Source: Finegoldia magna
Lineage (GTDB): Bacteria > Bacillota > Clostridia > Tissierellales > Peptoniphilaceae
Assembly: GCF_003182075.1 (NCBI RefSeq)
Contig: NZ_QGTH01000003.1
Coordinates: 1 to 64,000, forward strand
Reading direction: 5' to 3'
Length of the DNA stretch: 64,000 bases
The translations under genes were made by a program, and so were the position numbers. Numbering within the stretch: position 1 is the first letter of the stretch; each line of letters opens with the position of its first letter. The notes beneath the pieces were generated by a model, which was not told the DNA's origin, ran no database searches, and worked only from the letters and a program-made list of their open reading frames with translations. Shown in pieces: positions 14,589-23,467 of the stretch.

Positions 14589-17219
14589 TTATTTTAATTT
14601 TTCTCTTGCTGCTGCTTGAGCTGCTGCTAATCTTGCGATTGGAACTCTGTATGGGGAACAAGATACATAATCTAATCCAATTCTGTGACAGAATTCAACA
14701 CTTTCAGGATCTCCACCATGTTCACCGCAAATACCTACGTGCAAATCAGGATTTGAAGATTTACCTCTTTCAATAGCAATTTTGATTAGCTGACCAACAC
14801 CTTCTTGGTCTAATCTTTCAAAAGGACTTCTTGAATAGATTTTATTTTCTTTATATTCTGATAAGAATTTACCAGCATCATCTCTCGAGAAACCAAAAGA
14901 CATTTGAGTTAAGTCATTTGTACCAAAACTGAAGAAATCAGCTTCTTCGGCAATTTCATCAGCCATTAAACATGCTCTTGGGATTTCAATCATAGTACCA
15001 ATTTCATAATCTAATTTTTGATTTTTTTCTTCAAATACTTGATTGATTTCTTCAATTATTTGATCCTTAACGTATTTTAATTCTCTCTTTTCTCCAACAA
15101 GCGGAATCATAATTTGAGGAACTATTTCATGTGAAGTTTCTTCTTTAACTTTTAGAGCAGCACTAATAATTGCTCTTGCTTGCATTCTATAAATTTCTGG
15201 ATAAGTTACAGCTAGTCTACAACCTCTGTGTCCAAGCATTGGGTTTACTTCGTGAAGTTCTAAAATAATATCATTTACTTCATCAAAAGTTAAATCCATT
15301 TCTTTCGCTAATTCTTCAATATCATGTTTTTCTTTTGGTAAGAATTCATGAAGTGGTGGATCTAAAAGTCTAATAGTAACTGACAAATCTCCCATTTCTT
15401 TGTATATATTATAGAAGTCATCTTCTTGGAAAGGTCTTAATTTATCAAGAGCTTTTTGTCTTCTTTCGGTAGTGTTTGAGAGAATCATTTGTCTAACGAT
15501 TGGAATTCTTTCTTCGTTGAAGAACATGTGCTCAGTTCTTGTTAATCCTATACCTTCAGCACCAAATTCTTTTGCTTGATGTGCATCTTTAGGAGTATCA
15601 GCATTTGTTTTTACGCCTAATCTTTTAATTTCATCAACCCATTGCATAAATTGTGCAAAGTTACCAGTAAGTTGTGGACTTACTTTAGAAATTTCTCCTT
15701 TATAAACATATCCAGTACTACCATCTAATGAAATCAAATCTCCTTCTTTGATTTCGATATTTTTACCTCTTATTATTTTGTTCTCTTCGTCTACTCTTAT
15801 TTCACTAGCACCTGCTACACAACATGCACCCATTCCACGAGCAACTACTGCAGCGTGAGATGTCATACCTCCTCTTGCAGTTAATATACCTTCGGCTTTA
15901 ATCATTCCTTCGATATCTTCAGGAGATGTTTCTTGACGAACTAATATTGATTTAATGCCCTTAGATGCAGCTGTTTTACAATCTTCAGCACTAAAATAAA
16001 CGTGACCACTAGCGGCTCCAGGTGAAGCAGCTAAACCTTTTGTAATAACTTCAGCATTTTCTAATTCTTTTTGATCAAAAGTAGGGTGTAGGAGTTGATT
16101 TAAACTATTTGGTTCTATTCTTAAGATAGCTTCTTCTTTTGAAATTAAACCTTCATTTACTTGATCTACTGCAACGTTTAATGCACTGATAGCAGTTCTT
16201 TTTCCGTTTCTAGTTTGAAGTAAATATAATTTAGAATTTTCAATTGTGAATTCCAGATCTTGCATATCTCTATAGTGTTCTTCCAATCTTTTAGTTATAG
16301 AATGGAATTGTTCATATACTTCAGGCATAACGTCTTGTAATTGACTGATTGGTTGAGGAGTTCTTATACCAGCAACAACATCTTCACCTTGTGCATTCAT
16401 TAAGAATTCACCAAATAATTTATTTTCACCAGTTGCAGGGTTTCTTGAGAATGCAACACCTGTTCCAGATGTATTTCCCATGTTACCGAATACCATTGAT
16501 TGAATGTTTACTGCAGTACCTAATTTATCATCGATGCCGTTTAATTGTCTATAAATTTTGGCTCTAGGATTATTCCAAGATCTAAAAACTGCTTCTATTG
16601 CATATCTCAATTGATCGATAGGGTCTTGTGGAAAATCTTCGCCCATTTCTTCTTTGTAGATTTGTTTGAATTTTTCAACAATTTTCTTTAAATCTTCGCT
16701 ATCAAGATCTGTATCATCTGTAACGTTTTTTTCTTCTTTTATTTTATCTAATTCGTTTTCAAATAATACTTTAGGAATTTCTCTTGCAACATCTGAAAAC
16801 ATTTGAATAAATCTTCTATAAGAATCATAAGCGAATCTTTCGTTATTTGTTGATTTGGCTAAACCGATAACAGATTTATCATTTAAACCTAGGTTTAAGA
16901 TTGTGTCCATCATACCTGGCATAGATATTACAGCGCCAGAACGAACAGAAAACAGTAGAGGATTTTCTTCATCGGAAAATTTCTTGTTTAATTCTTTTTC
17001 TGTTTCTTCAATATGAGATTTGATTTCTTCAAATAATCCATCCCATAATTTTTCGTCTTCTTGATAAAATTTGTTACAAGCTTCAGTAGTAATAGTAAAT
17101 CCTGTTGGAACAGGTATATCCATATTAGTCATTTCGGCTAAGTTGGCACCTTTTCCACCAAGAAGGCTTCGCATGTCTTTATTACCTTCTTTAAAACTGT
17201 AAACATATTTTTCTGTCAT
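14589..17219 (-). CDS. ppdK: Pyruvate, phosphate dikinase
   Basis: Interconverts pyruvate + ATP + Pi with PEP + AMP + PPi; in anaerobes it can run in the glycolytic direction or replenish PEP. The 876-residue protein has the N-terminal ATP-grasp domain (GGKGANLAEM at about 17-26) and the swivelling phosphohistidine domain (GGMTSHAAVVARG, His about 455). The C-terminal PEP/pyruvate barrel carries GICGEHGGDP (catalytic Cys about 830). Length matches clostridial PPDK. It lies 15 bases after the gene for its regulatory protein, in one transcript. Confidence 0.97.
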   Translation of the reverse strand: MTEKYVYSFKEGNKDMRSLLGGKGANLAEMTNMDIPVPTGFTITTEACNKFYQEDEKLWDGLFEEIKSHIEETEKELNKKFSDEENPLLFSVRSGAVISMPGMMDTILNLGLNDKSVIGLAKSTNNERFAYDSYRRFIQMFSDVAREIPKVLFENELDKIKEEKNVTDDTDLDSEDLKKIVEKFKQIYKEEMGEDFPQDPIDQLRYAIEAVFRSWNNPRAKIYRQLNGIDDKLGTAVNIQSMVFGNMGNTSGTGVAFSRNPATGENKLFGEFLMNAQGEDVVAGIRTPQPISQLQDVMPEVYEQFHSITKRLEEHYRDMQDLEFTIENSKLYLLQTRNGKRTAISALNVAVDQVNEGLISKEEAILRIEPNSLNQLLHPTFDQKELENAEVITKGLAASPGAASGHVYFSAEDCKTAASKGIKSILVRQETSPEDIEGMIKAEGILTARGGMTSHAAVVARGMGACCVAGASEIRVDEENKIIRGKNIEIKEGDLISLDGSTGYVYKGEISKVSPQLTGNFAQFMQWVDEIKRLGVKTNADTPKDAHQAKEFGAEGIGLTRTEHMFFNEERIPIVRQMILSNTTERRQKALDKLRPFQEDDFYNIYKEMGDLSVTIRLLDPPLHEFLPKEKHDIEELAKEMDLTFDEVNDIILELHEVNPMLGHRGCRLAVTYPEIYRMQARAIISAALKVKEETSHEIVPQIMIPLVGEKRELKYVKDQIIEEINQVFEEKNQKLDYEIGTMIEIPRACLMADEIAEEADFFSFGTNDLTQMSFGFSRDDAGKFLSEYKENKIYSRSPFERLDQEGVGQLIKIAIERGKSSNPDLHVGICGEHGGDPESVEFCHRIGLDYVSCSPYRVPIARLAAAQAAAREKLK

Positions 17220-17234
17220 TTAAAAAACTCCTTT

Positions 17235-18053
17235 TTAATCATTCATTTTTTTTAGATGTCTGATAATAACTTCTGCCGTTTCTTCAATTGCTCTGTCAGA
17301 AACGTTTATAATAGGACATCCGATTTTCTTCATTACCTTCTCAGCATAATCTAATTCGTCAAGTATTCTACCCAAATCAGAGTATGTACTTTCAGTTGGC
17401 AATCCCATAGATTTTAGTCTTTCTTTTCTGATTTTGTTTAGCTTATCAGGAGAGTTAGTAAGACCGATGACTCTTTTTGGTTCGATTTCAAAAAGTTCCT
17501 TTGGGACTGGTGACTCTGGTACAAGTGGAATGTTGCAAACTTTGTAATGCTTATTTGCAAGATACATAGATAATGGTGTTTTCGAAGTTCTAGAAACACC
17601 AATAATCGTTATATCAGCTCTAGCGACTCCTCTTGGATCTTTTCCATCATCATATCTTACAGCAAATTCAATTGCATCAATTCTTCTAAAATAATGTTCG
17701 TCAAGTTTACGTAATGCACCTGGATTTGTTGCTGGAGATCGTTTGGTTAGCCTTTGGATGGCTACAATTGATGGAGTTAAAATATCTACCGATATGAGAT
17801 TATTCATATCACAAAATTTCTTTAAACTATCAATTAAACTTTCTTCAACTAAACTATAATATATAATAATATTATCCATTTCTAAGCATTTTTGTAATGT
17901 AGAATTAAGATGCTCGATAGATCGGATATGTCCAAATAAGTGAAATTTAGCATTTTCACAAGTAATATCAAATTGAGCTAAAGCGGCTCTTGCTATTTGA
18001 TCACCTGTGTCCCCGGTAGAATCTGATAAAACTACCAGATTAATATTTTCCAT
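17235..18053 (-). CDS. Pyruvate, phosphate dikinase regulatory protein (kinase/pyrophosphorylase)
   Basis: DUF299 family. It inactivates PPDK by ADP-dependent phosphorylation of a threonine beside the catalytic histidine, and reactivates it by Pi-dependent removal giving PPi. The 272-residue protein starts with LVVLSDSTGDTGDQIARAA and has the P-loop-like GVSRTSKTP (about 152-160). Its adjacency to ppdK is strong functional support; the PEP-synthase version of the family is excluded by that context. It is first in the two-gene minus-strand operon, with GGGGTG upstream of ATG 18053. Confidence 0.93.
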   Translation of the reverse strand: MENINLVVLSDSTGDTGDQIARAALAQFDITCENAKFHLFGHIRSIEHLNSTLQKCLEMDNIIIYYSLVEESLIDSLKKFCDMNNLISVDILTPSIVAIQRLTKRSPATNPGALRKLDEHYFRRIDAIEFAVRYDDGKDPRGVARADITIIGVSRTSKTPLSMYLANKHYKVCNIPLVPESPVPKELFEIEPKRVIGLTNSPDKLNKIRKERLKSMGLPTESTYSDLGRILDELDYAEKVMKKIGCPIINVSDRAIEETAEVIIRHLKKMND

Positions 18054-18083
18054 AATTCACCCCTTTAATGTATCATCAATTTA

Positions 18084-18111
18084 ATTATACATCATTTTTT
18101 ACAATTTTAAA
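18084..18111 (-). promoter_or_regulatory. Promoter of the PPDK regulator-ppdK operon
   Basis: Minus strand TTTAAA (18111-18106), a 16-bp spacer and perfect TATAAT (18089-18084). It is divergent from the L,D-transpeptidase promoter in the same 205-bp AT-rich gap. Confidence 0.65.
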
Positions 18112-18193
18112 GCAAATCTTTGTTATTTTATTTAAAATTATCACAAATTTAATTAAGTATAGATTATAGAAAAAGTATAATTTAATATAAATG

Positions 18194-18223
18194 TTTACTA
18201 GTGTTGTGTATTTATGATATCAT
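18194..18223 (+). promoter_or_regulatory. Promoter of the L,D-transpeptidase gene
   Basis: TTTACT (18194-18199), an 18-bp spacer, and TATCAT (18218-18223) with TG at 18215-18216 (extended -10). The RNA would start at about 18230. Confidence 0.6.
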
Positions 18224-18258
18224 TCTAGGTACAGAAATAATTAATAGAAGGTGATAAA

Positions 18259-19668
18259 TTGAAAGATGATTTACAAAAATATGAAGACAATAAAACTAGT
18301 CAAGTAAATAATGAGTCTTCAAAAAATAATAGTATTTATAAACTGAAAGAATCACAAAAATCACACTCATGGATTTGGGTTGTATCAATTCTTTTAGGTA
18401 TTTATATATTGGTTTCAATATTTTTTAGCTTCATGACTTATCCTAACGCAAAAATTAATGGTGAAAATTTAGGTGTAAGAAAAATTTCTGATGTTAAAAA
18501 TATTTTTGATGAACAAACCACATCAATTATCGGAAGAGATAATAAAACTGTTGCATTGAATAATTCACAAGCGGGTTTAAAACAAGTTGCTTTGGAAAAT
18601 CAAACCTATGTGCAACATGGTTTTTTGTGGCCAGTTGAACTTATTAAAGGAATAAAAACAGATGTAAAAGTTAAGAAAAGTGTAGATTCTAATAAATTAA
18701 AAGAAACCTTAAAAAATAGTGAGTTATTTAAAAATATCAAAGAACCAAAAAACGCCCAATTGATTTTTGAAAACAAAAAAGCAATAATCAAACCTGAAGA
18801 ATTAGGTAATAAGCTTGATTTGGATAAAGTTTGTGAATCCGTAATAAAAGGATTTAATGAACACAAGGATGAAATCAAATTATCTTCAGAATATATTAAT
18901 CCTCAAGTTACAAAAAAATCATTGGAGCCAAACAAAAAAGAACTTGAAAATATTGCAAAAGCTTCTATTACCTTAAAATTGCCAAACGGAGAATCACAAA
19001 AAATAGAAGATAATTCTATTTTCTTAGATGAAAATTATAAGTTTGAAGATAAAAAAGTTCGAATTTTTGTAGATGACTTGAAAGAAAAATTTGAAGTTGT
19101 TGGGAAAGATTTTGATTTTACAACTCATAATGGTAAATCCATAAAAGTTAAAGCAAAAGTTTTTGGAAATGAAATTAACAAAAAACAAACAGTAGCTATG
19201 ATTACAGATGCTTTAAAAAATGGTAAAACCATAGATAGTGATTTAGTATATAGCAGAAGAAGCCGAAATAATGGAGTTCTTGGAAAAAGCTATATTGAAA
19301 TAAGCTTGGGAGCACAACATTTGTGGTATTTTAAAGATGGTAAACTAGTATTAGACACACCTGTTGTTACAGGAGATCCATCAATTGACCATGAAACACC
19401 AACAGGCTTATTTGAAATTTGGTCAAAAGAAACTGATAGATTTTTAAGAGGATTTAATCCAGACGGATCAAAATATAAAGTTCATGTAGATTATTGGATG
19501 CAAATTGACTATACTGGTGTAGGAATTCACGATACAAAGGGAAGGGCCGCCTACGGTGGACAAATCTTTAATGGTGCTGGAAGTCATGGTTGTATAAATA
19601 CTCCTATAAATCATGTTCGTACAATTTTCAATTCGGCTGAAAATGGAATGCCAGTTGTAATCTATTAA
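18259..19668 (+). CDS. Membrane-anchored L,D-transpeptidase (YkuD domain)
   Basis: Forms 3-3 cross-links in peptidoglycan or attaches ligands to it, acting outside the membrane. The 469-residue protein has a short cytoplasmic tail, one membrane anchor (about residues 37-59), and two tandem-like peptidoglycan-binding (PG_binding_4) regions (about 70-330). A C-terminal YkuD domain (about 350-469) carries the catalytic SHGCINTP motif (His-x-Cys near residue 448). The start is TTG 18259 with AGAAGGTG upstream; the GTG just before is stopped in its frame. Flanked by its own promoter and terminator. Confidence 0.9.
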   Translation: MKDDLQKYEDNKTSQVNNESSKNNSIYKLKESQKSHSWIWVVSILLGIYILVSIFFSFMTYPNAKINGENLGVRKISDVKNIFDEQTTSIIGRDNKTVALNNSQAGLKQVALENQTYVQHGFLWPVELIKGIKTDVKVKKSVDSNKLKETLKNSELFKNIKEPKNAQLIFENKKAIIKPEELGNKLDLDKVCESVIKGFNEHKDEIKLSSEYINPQVTKKSLEPNKKELENIAKASITLKLPNGESQKIEDNSIFLDENYKFEDKKVRIFVDDLKEKFEVVGKDFDFTTHNGKSIKVKAKVFGNEINKKQTVAMITDALKNGKTIDSDLVYSRRSRNNGVLGKSYIEISLGAQHLWYFKDGKLVLDTPVVTGDPSIDHETPTGLFEIWSKETDRFLRGFNPDGSKYKVHVDYWMQIDYTGVGIHDTKGRAAYGGQIFNGAGSHGCINTPINHVRTIFNSAENGMPVVIY

Positions 19669-19673
19669 AAATT

Positions 19674-19706
19674 AGTCGATTATTTTATGATAGTCGACTT
19701 TTTTTA
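19674..19706 (+). terminator. Terminator after the L,D-transpeptidase gene
   Basis: A 9-bp stem (19674-19682 with 19691-19699, one G-T pair), an 8-nt loop, and a T-run to 19705. Confidence 0.85.
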
Positions 19707-19736
19707 TTGAAAAAAAATATATATTAATGGTATTCT
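19707..19736 (+). promoter_or_regulatory. Promoter of dprA
   Basis: TTGAAA (19707-19712), an 18-bp spacer, and TATTCT (19731-19736) with TG at 19728-19729. It begins immediately after the preceding terminator's T-run. Confidence 0.68.
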
Positions 19737-19760
19737 ATATGTAAAGAAAAGGGGTAAATT

Positions 19761-20831
19761 ATGGATTCAGATTTATTATTATTTTTAAGTAGTTTGAACA
19801 CGAATTATAATTGGATAGGTCCAATTCTTGAAAATTATAGCTCATTAGAGGATATTATCTACGATAATGCAAAAAAACTTTTAGAAGTAGATCCTAAAAT
19901 TTACGAATTTATTCTAAAAAATATGAAAAAATTCGATATAAATTTGTACAAAGAAAAATTATGGAAAAACAGTATAAAATTTACTACATACGGTGATTCA
20001 AAATATCCGAAAAAATTACTTGAAATAGATGATGCACCATATACTTTGTACTATAAAGGTGATTTGACTGAAGAGTTCAATAATTGTGTTTCATTTGTCG
20101 GAGCTAGAAAATGTAGTCAATATGGATCTTATGCATGTAAAAAATTTGTATCTGAAATATCACAATATAAAATACCAGTTGTTAGTGGATTGGCTCTTGG
20201 CATAGACAAAATTTCTCATCAAACTTCTCTTGAAAATAATAATAAAACAATTGGAGTTTTAGGGTGTGGAATAGATCAAGTATATCCCAGGAGCAATTAT
20301 AGAGTGTTTCAAGATATGATTTCATCACATAACGGAGTAATTATGAGCGAATATCCTTTTGGAATAGCACCATTGCCATATAATTTTCCATTTAGAAATA
20401 GAATTATTTCTGGTTTATCACTTGCAACTGTCGTTATTGAAGCAAAAGAGAAAAGCGGTACATTAATCACATCATCTTATGCCTTGTCTCAAGGTAGAGA
20501 TATATTTGCAGTTCCCGGAAATATTAATTCAGTATATTCAACTGGAACTAATCAATTAATAAAAGATGGAGCTTACATATTAACCGACGTTTTGGATATT
20601 ATAACTCAAATCCCTGAATTTCAAAATAAATATATAGAAAAGCCACAATTAAGTTTTGATTTGAATGATTTAGAACGTAAAATATATAATTTATTGAAAA
20701 TTGAGGCCAATTCACCAGATGAAATTTCTATAAAATTAAATGAAGATATATCTGATGTATTGATGAGTTTAACAAAAATGGAATTGTTGGGAATTGTTGT
20801 GGATATTGGAAGCAAATACTCATTAAAGTAG
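19761..20831 (+). CDS. dprA: DNA-processing protein DprA
   Basis: Binds incoming single-stranded DNA in natural transformation and loads RecA on it. The 356-residue protein has the Rossmann-like DprA domain with SFVGARKCSQYG (about 112-123), VVSGLALGIDKISH (about 139-152) and GVLGCGIDQVYPRSN (about 165-179). A later AKEKSGTLITSSYALSQGR block and a C-terminal winged-helix domain complete it. AAAGGGG lies before ATG 19761. With comEC and recA also in the window, the core of DNA uptake and processing is present, though no pilus genes are seen here. Confidence 0.94.
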   Translation: MDSDLLLFLSSLNTNYNWIGPILENYSSLEDIIYDNAKKLLEVDPKIYEFILKNMKKFDINLYKEKLWKNSIKFTTYGDSKYPKKLLEIDDAPYTLYYKGDLTEEFNNCVSFVGARKCSQYGSYACKKFVSEISQYKIPVVSGLALGIDKISHQTSLENNNKTIGVLGCGIDQVYPRSNYRVFQDMISSHNGVIMSEYPFGIAPLPYNFPFRNRIISGLSLATVVIEAKEKSGTLITSSYALSQGRDIFAVPGNINSVYSTGTNQLIKDGAYILTDVLDIITQIPEFQNKYIEKPQLSFDLNDLERKIYNLLKIEANSPDEISIKLNEDISDVLMSLTKMELLGIVVDIGSKYSLK

Positions 20832-20851
20832 ATTAAATAATGTGATATAAT
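20823..20851 (+). promoter_or_regulatory. Promoter of tkt
   Basis: Perfect TATAAT (20846-20851) with TG at 20843-20844 (extended -10). The -35 TTAAAG (20823-20828) is weak and overlaps the dprA stop codon. Confidence 0.75.
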
Positions 20852-20880
20852 AACATTGGAATTTTATAGAGGAGAATGAT

Positions 20881-22848
20881 ATGGACAAAAAACAATTAGC
20901 TATTAATACTATTAGATTATTATCTGTAGAAATGATTCAAAAAGCGAATTCAGGCCACCCTGGACTTCCTTTAGGTGCAAGCCCTATGACATTTACATTA
21001 TTTAATGACATAATGCATTTTTCACCAAAACACAGCGATTGGATAAATAGGGACAGATTTATTTTATCGGCTGGACATGGGTCTGCAATGTTATATTCAC
21101 TTTTACATTTATTTGGATTTGGAATAACTGTTGATGATTTAAAAGAATTTAGACAATACAACAGCTTAACACCAGGACATCCAGAATATTTGCATACAAA
21201 AGGAATTGATGCTACGACTGGTCCTCTAGGACAAGGATTGAGCATGGCTGTTGGTATGGCAATTGCTCAGGAATATATGGCCAGCCAATTTAATACCGAA
21301 AACCACAAAATTTTTGATAACTATACTTACACAATTGTTGGTGATGGTTGTCTTCAAGAAGGAATAACTAATGAAGCTAGTTCAATAGCTGGATCATTAA
21401 AACTTTCAAAATTGATTTGTTTATATGATTCTAACAATATAACAATTGAAGGCGATACAAAAAATATTTTCTCGGAAAATGTCAGAGCTAGATATGAAGC
21501 GTTGGGCTGGGATACTTATTTTGTAGAAGATGGAAATGATATAGAAAAAATAAGAGAAACTATCGAACTTGCGAAAACAACAGATAAACCATCATTTATT
21601 GAAATAAAAACAAAAATTGGTTATGGAAGTGTTGTTGAAGGAACTGCAAAAGCGCATGGAGCTCCAATTGGTGCAGAAAACATTCCAAGTTTAAAAGAAA
21701 AATTAGGCTTAGACTTTACAGAAGAATTTTATATTCCGCAAGAAGTTAAGGAACTTTTTGTGCAATCAACTTCAGAAAAGGAAAAATATTATTCTGAATG
21801 GGAAAGTATGTTTGAAGACTACAAACACACTCACAAAGACCTTTATGATAAATTAATGAAATTCTTATCTAAAGAAATTGACGAAGAATATTTAACATCT
21901 AAAGAGTTTACTAGCTTCGAAAAAGATGATGCTACAAGATCATACTCACATGTTTTATTAAATAGATTAAAAGATAAACAATTAAATATTGTTGGAGGAT
22001 CTGCGGATCTAGCTCCATCTAATAAAACATTTATGGATGGTTTAGATGTATTTACGCAAACAAATAGATCCGGAAGAAACATACAATTCGGCGTTAGAGA
22101 ACACGCAATGGCTGCTATCACGAATGGTATAAGTTTATATGGTGGTTTAATTCCTTATTGCGCTACATTTATGATTTTTTCAGATTATTTAAAACCAGCG
22201 ATGAGATTGTCATCTTTAATGAAGAGACAAGTTCTATATATATTGACTCATGATTCAATTGGTGTTGGAGAAGATGGACCTACTCATGAACCAATAGAAC
22301 AATTAGCAATGCTTAGAACTATTCCAAATCTTAATACTATTAGACCTGCTGATGGCTTTGAAACATCAATGGCATACAAGATAGCATTAGAAAATAAAGA
22401 AACACCAACAGCTTTAGTATTGTCTAGACAAAAATTAGTTAATTTAAAAGAAACTAATGAACAAGCCTTAAAAGGAGGATATATTCTAAAAAAACAAGAG
22501 TCTCCTGATTTAGTAATAATAGCAACAGGTTCTGAAGTTAAACTTGCATTAGATGCATGTGAGGCTCTTGAAAAAGAAGGAGTTAAGGCTCAAGTTGTAT
22601 CAATGATGTGTCAAGAAATTTTCGACAAACAAGATCAAGAATACAAAGATTCTGTTATTCCAAAAAATGTTGAAAAAAGAGTTAGCATTGAATGTTTGTC
22701 AACTTATGGATGGCAAAAATATACTGGACTTAATGGATTAAATATAGGAATAGATGAGTTCGGAATGAGCGCTCCAGGTAGTAAAATAATGGATCACTTT
22801 GGATTTACAGCAGAAAAAATAGTTGAAAAAATAAAACAATATTTATAA
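20881..22848 (+). CDS. tkt: Transketolase
   Basis: Thiamine-diphosphate enzyme of the non-oxidative pentose phosphate pathway, moving two-carbon units between sugar phosphates. The 655-residue single-chain form has HPGLPLGASPM near the N-terminus, the ThDP-binding GDGCLQEG (about 154-161) with its downstream Asn segment (YDSNNITIEG), the pyrimidine domain (SVGVGEDGPTHEP-like block about 458-470) and a C-terminal domain. Length and motifs are normal. AGAGGAGAA lies upstream of ATG 20881. It has its own promoter and a strong terminator. Confidence 0.96.
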   Translation: MDKKQLAINTIRLLSVEMIQKANSGHPGLPLGASPMTFTLFNDIMHFSPKHSDWINRDRFILSAGHGSAMLYSLLHLFGFGITVDDLKEFRQYNSLTPGHPEYLHTKGIDATTGPLGQGLSMAVGMAIAQEYMASQFNTENHKIFDNYTYTIVGDGCLQEGITNEASSIAGSLKLSKLICLYDSNNITIEGDTKNIFSENVRARYEALGWDTYFVEDGNDIEKIRETIELAKTTDKPSFIEIKTKIGYGSVVEGTAKAHGAPIGAENIPSLKEKLGLDFTEEFYIPQEVKELFVQSTSEKEKYYSEWESMFEDYKHTHKDLYDKLMKFLSKEIDEEYLTSKEFTSFEKDDATRSYSHVLLNRLKDKQLNIVGGSADLAPSNKTFMDGLDVFTQTNRSGRNIQFGVREHAMAAITNGISLYGGLIPYCATFMIFSDYLKPAMRLSSLMKRQVLYILTHDSIGVGEDGPTHEPIEQLAMLRTIPNLNTIRPADGFETSMAYKIALENKETPTALVLSRQKLVNLKETNEQALKGGYILKKQESPDLVIIATGSEVKLALDACEALEKEGVKAQVVSMMCQEIFDKQDQEYKDSVIPKNVEKRVSIECLSTYGWQKYTGLNGLNIGIDEFGMSAPGSKIMDHFGFTAEKIVEKIKQYL

Positions 22849-22853
22849 TCGAT

Positions 22854-22888
22854 AGACCGTCAACAATTTTGTGTTGATGGTCTTTTTG
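22854..22888 (+). terminator. Terminator after tkt
   Basis: A 12-bp stem (22854-22865 with 22872-22883, one G-T pair), a 6-nt loop and a T-run. Confidence 0.92.
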
Positions 22889-22914
22889 TTTTAAAATTTT
22901 AATCGTTTTTAAAA

Positions 22915-22943
22915 TTGAAATACTATTTCTTTTATGGTATATT
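22915..22943 (+). promoter_or_regulatory. Promoter of trmL
   Basis: TTGAAA (22915-22920), a 17-bp spacer, and TATATT (22938-22943) with TG at 22935-22936 (extended -10). Confidence 0.78.
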
Positions 22944-22991
22944 TTTTATGGGAATATTAAAATATAGTTAAAGAATCGTAAAGAGGTGGAT

Positions 22992-23459
22992 ATGATAAAT
23001 ATTGTTCTTTTAGAACCTGAGAAACCTTCAAATACAGGGAATATAGGAAGAACTTGTGTTCTAACTAATTCTAGATTACATTTAGTTAGGCCATTTAGCT
23101 TTAGACTAGATGACAAATTATTAAAGAGGTCCGGCATGGATTATTGGGATAAAGTTGATTTAGTTATTCATGATGATATGAATGAATTTTTAGAATATAT
23201 TAAAGGAAATGATAGAGTTTTTTATGTTGAAACTTTTGCAACAAATTATTATCATGAGCTTGAATATCAAGATGGTGATTTTTTCGTGTTCGGAAAGGAA
23301 TCTTCAGGAATAAATAAAGATTTGGTAGCTAAGCACAATGATCATTCTATAAAGATTCCAATGAATATGGAAATTGATAGATCATTAAATTTAGCAAATT
23401 CGTGCAATATAGTTTTATTTGAAGCATTGAGACAGATAGATTTTCCAGGATTAAAGTAG
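22992..23459 (+). CDS. trmL: tRNA (cytidine/uridine-34 2'-O)-methyltransferase
   Basis: SpoU/TrmD-type (SPOUT) enzyme that methylates the ribose of the wobble base in certain tRNA-Leu species. The 155-residue product has the N-terminal INIVLLEPEKPSNTGNIGRTC and the SAM-binding knot segments FGKESSGI (about 97-104) and LNLANSCNIVLFEALRQ near the end. I chose ATG 22992: TAAAGAGGTG upstream pairs well with the 16S tail at normal spacing, whereas the in-frame GTG at 22986 lies inside that ribosome site. It is followed after 8 bases by the phosphate transporter gene. Confidence 0.92.
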   Translation: MINIVLLEPEKPSNTGNIGRTCVLTNSRLHLVRPFSFRLDDKLLKRSGMDYWDKVDLVIHDDMNEFLEYIKGNDRVFYVETFATNYYHELEYQDGDFFVFGKESSGINKDLVAKHNDHSIKIPMNMEIDRSLNLANSCNIVLFEALRQIDFPGLK

Positions 23460-23467
23460 GAGGTATT

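Noticed and set aside
18054-18193. Possible small RNA or riboswitch in the divergent AT-rich gap
   Set aside because: Apart from the two opposing promoters I see no stable stem or conserved motif; the sequence is simple A/T.
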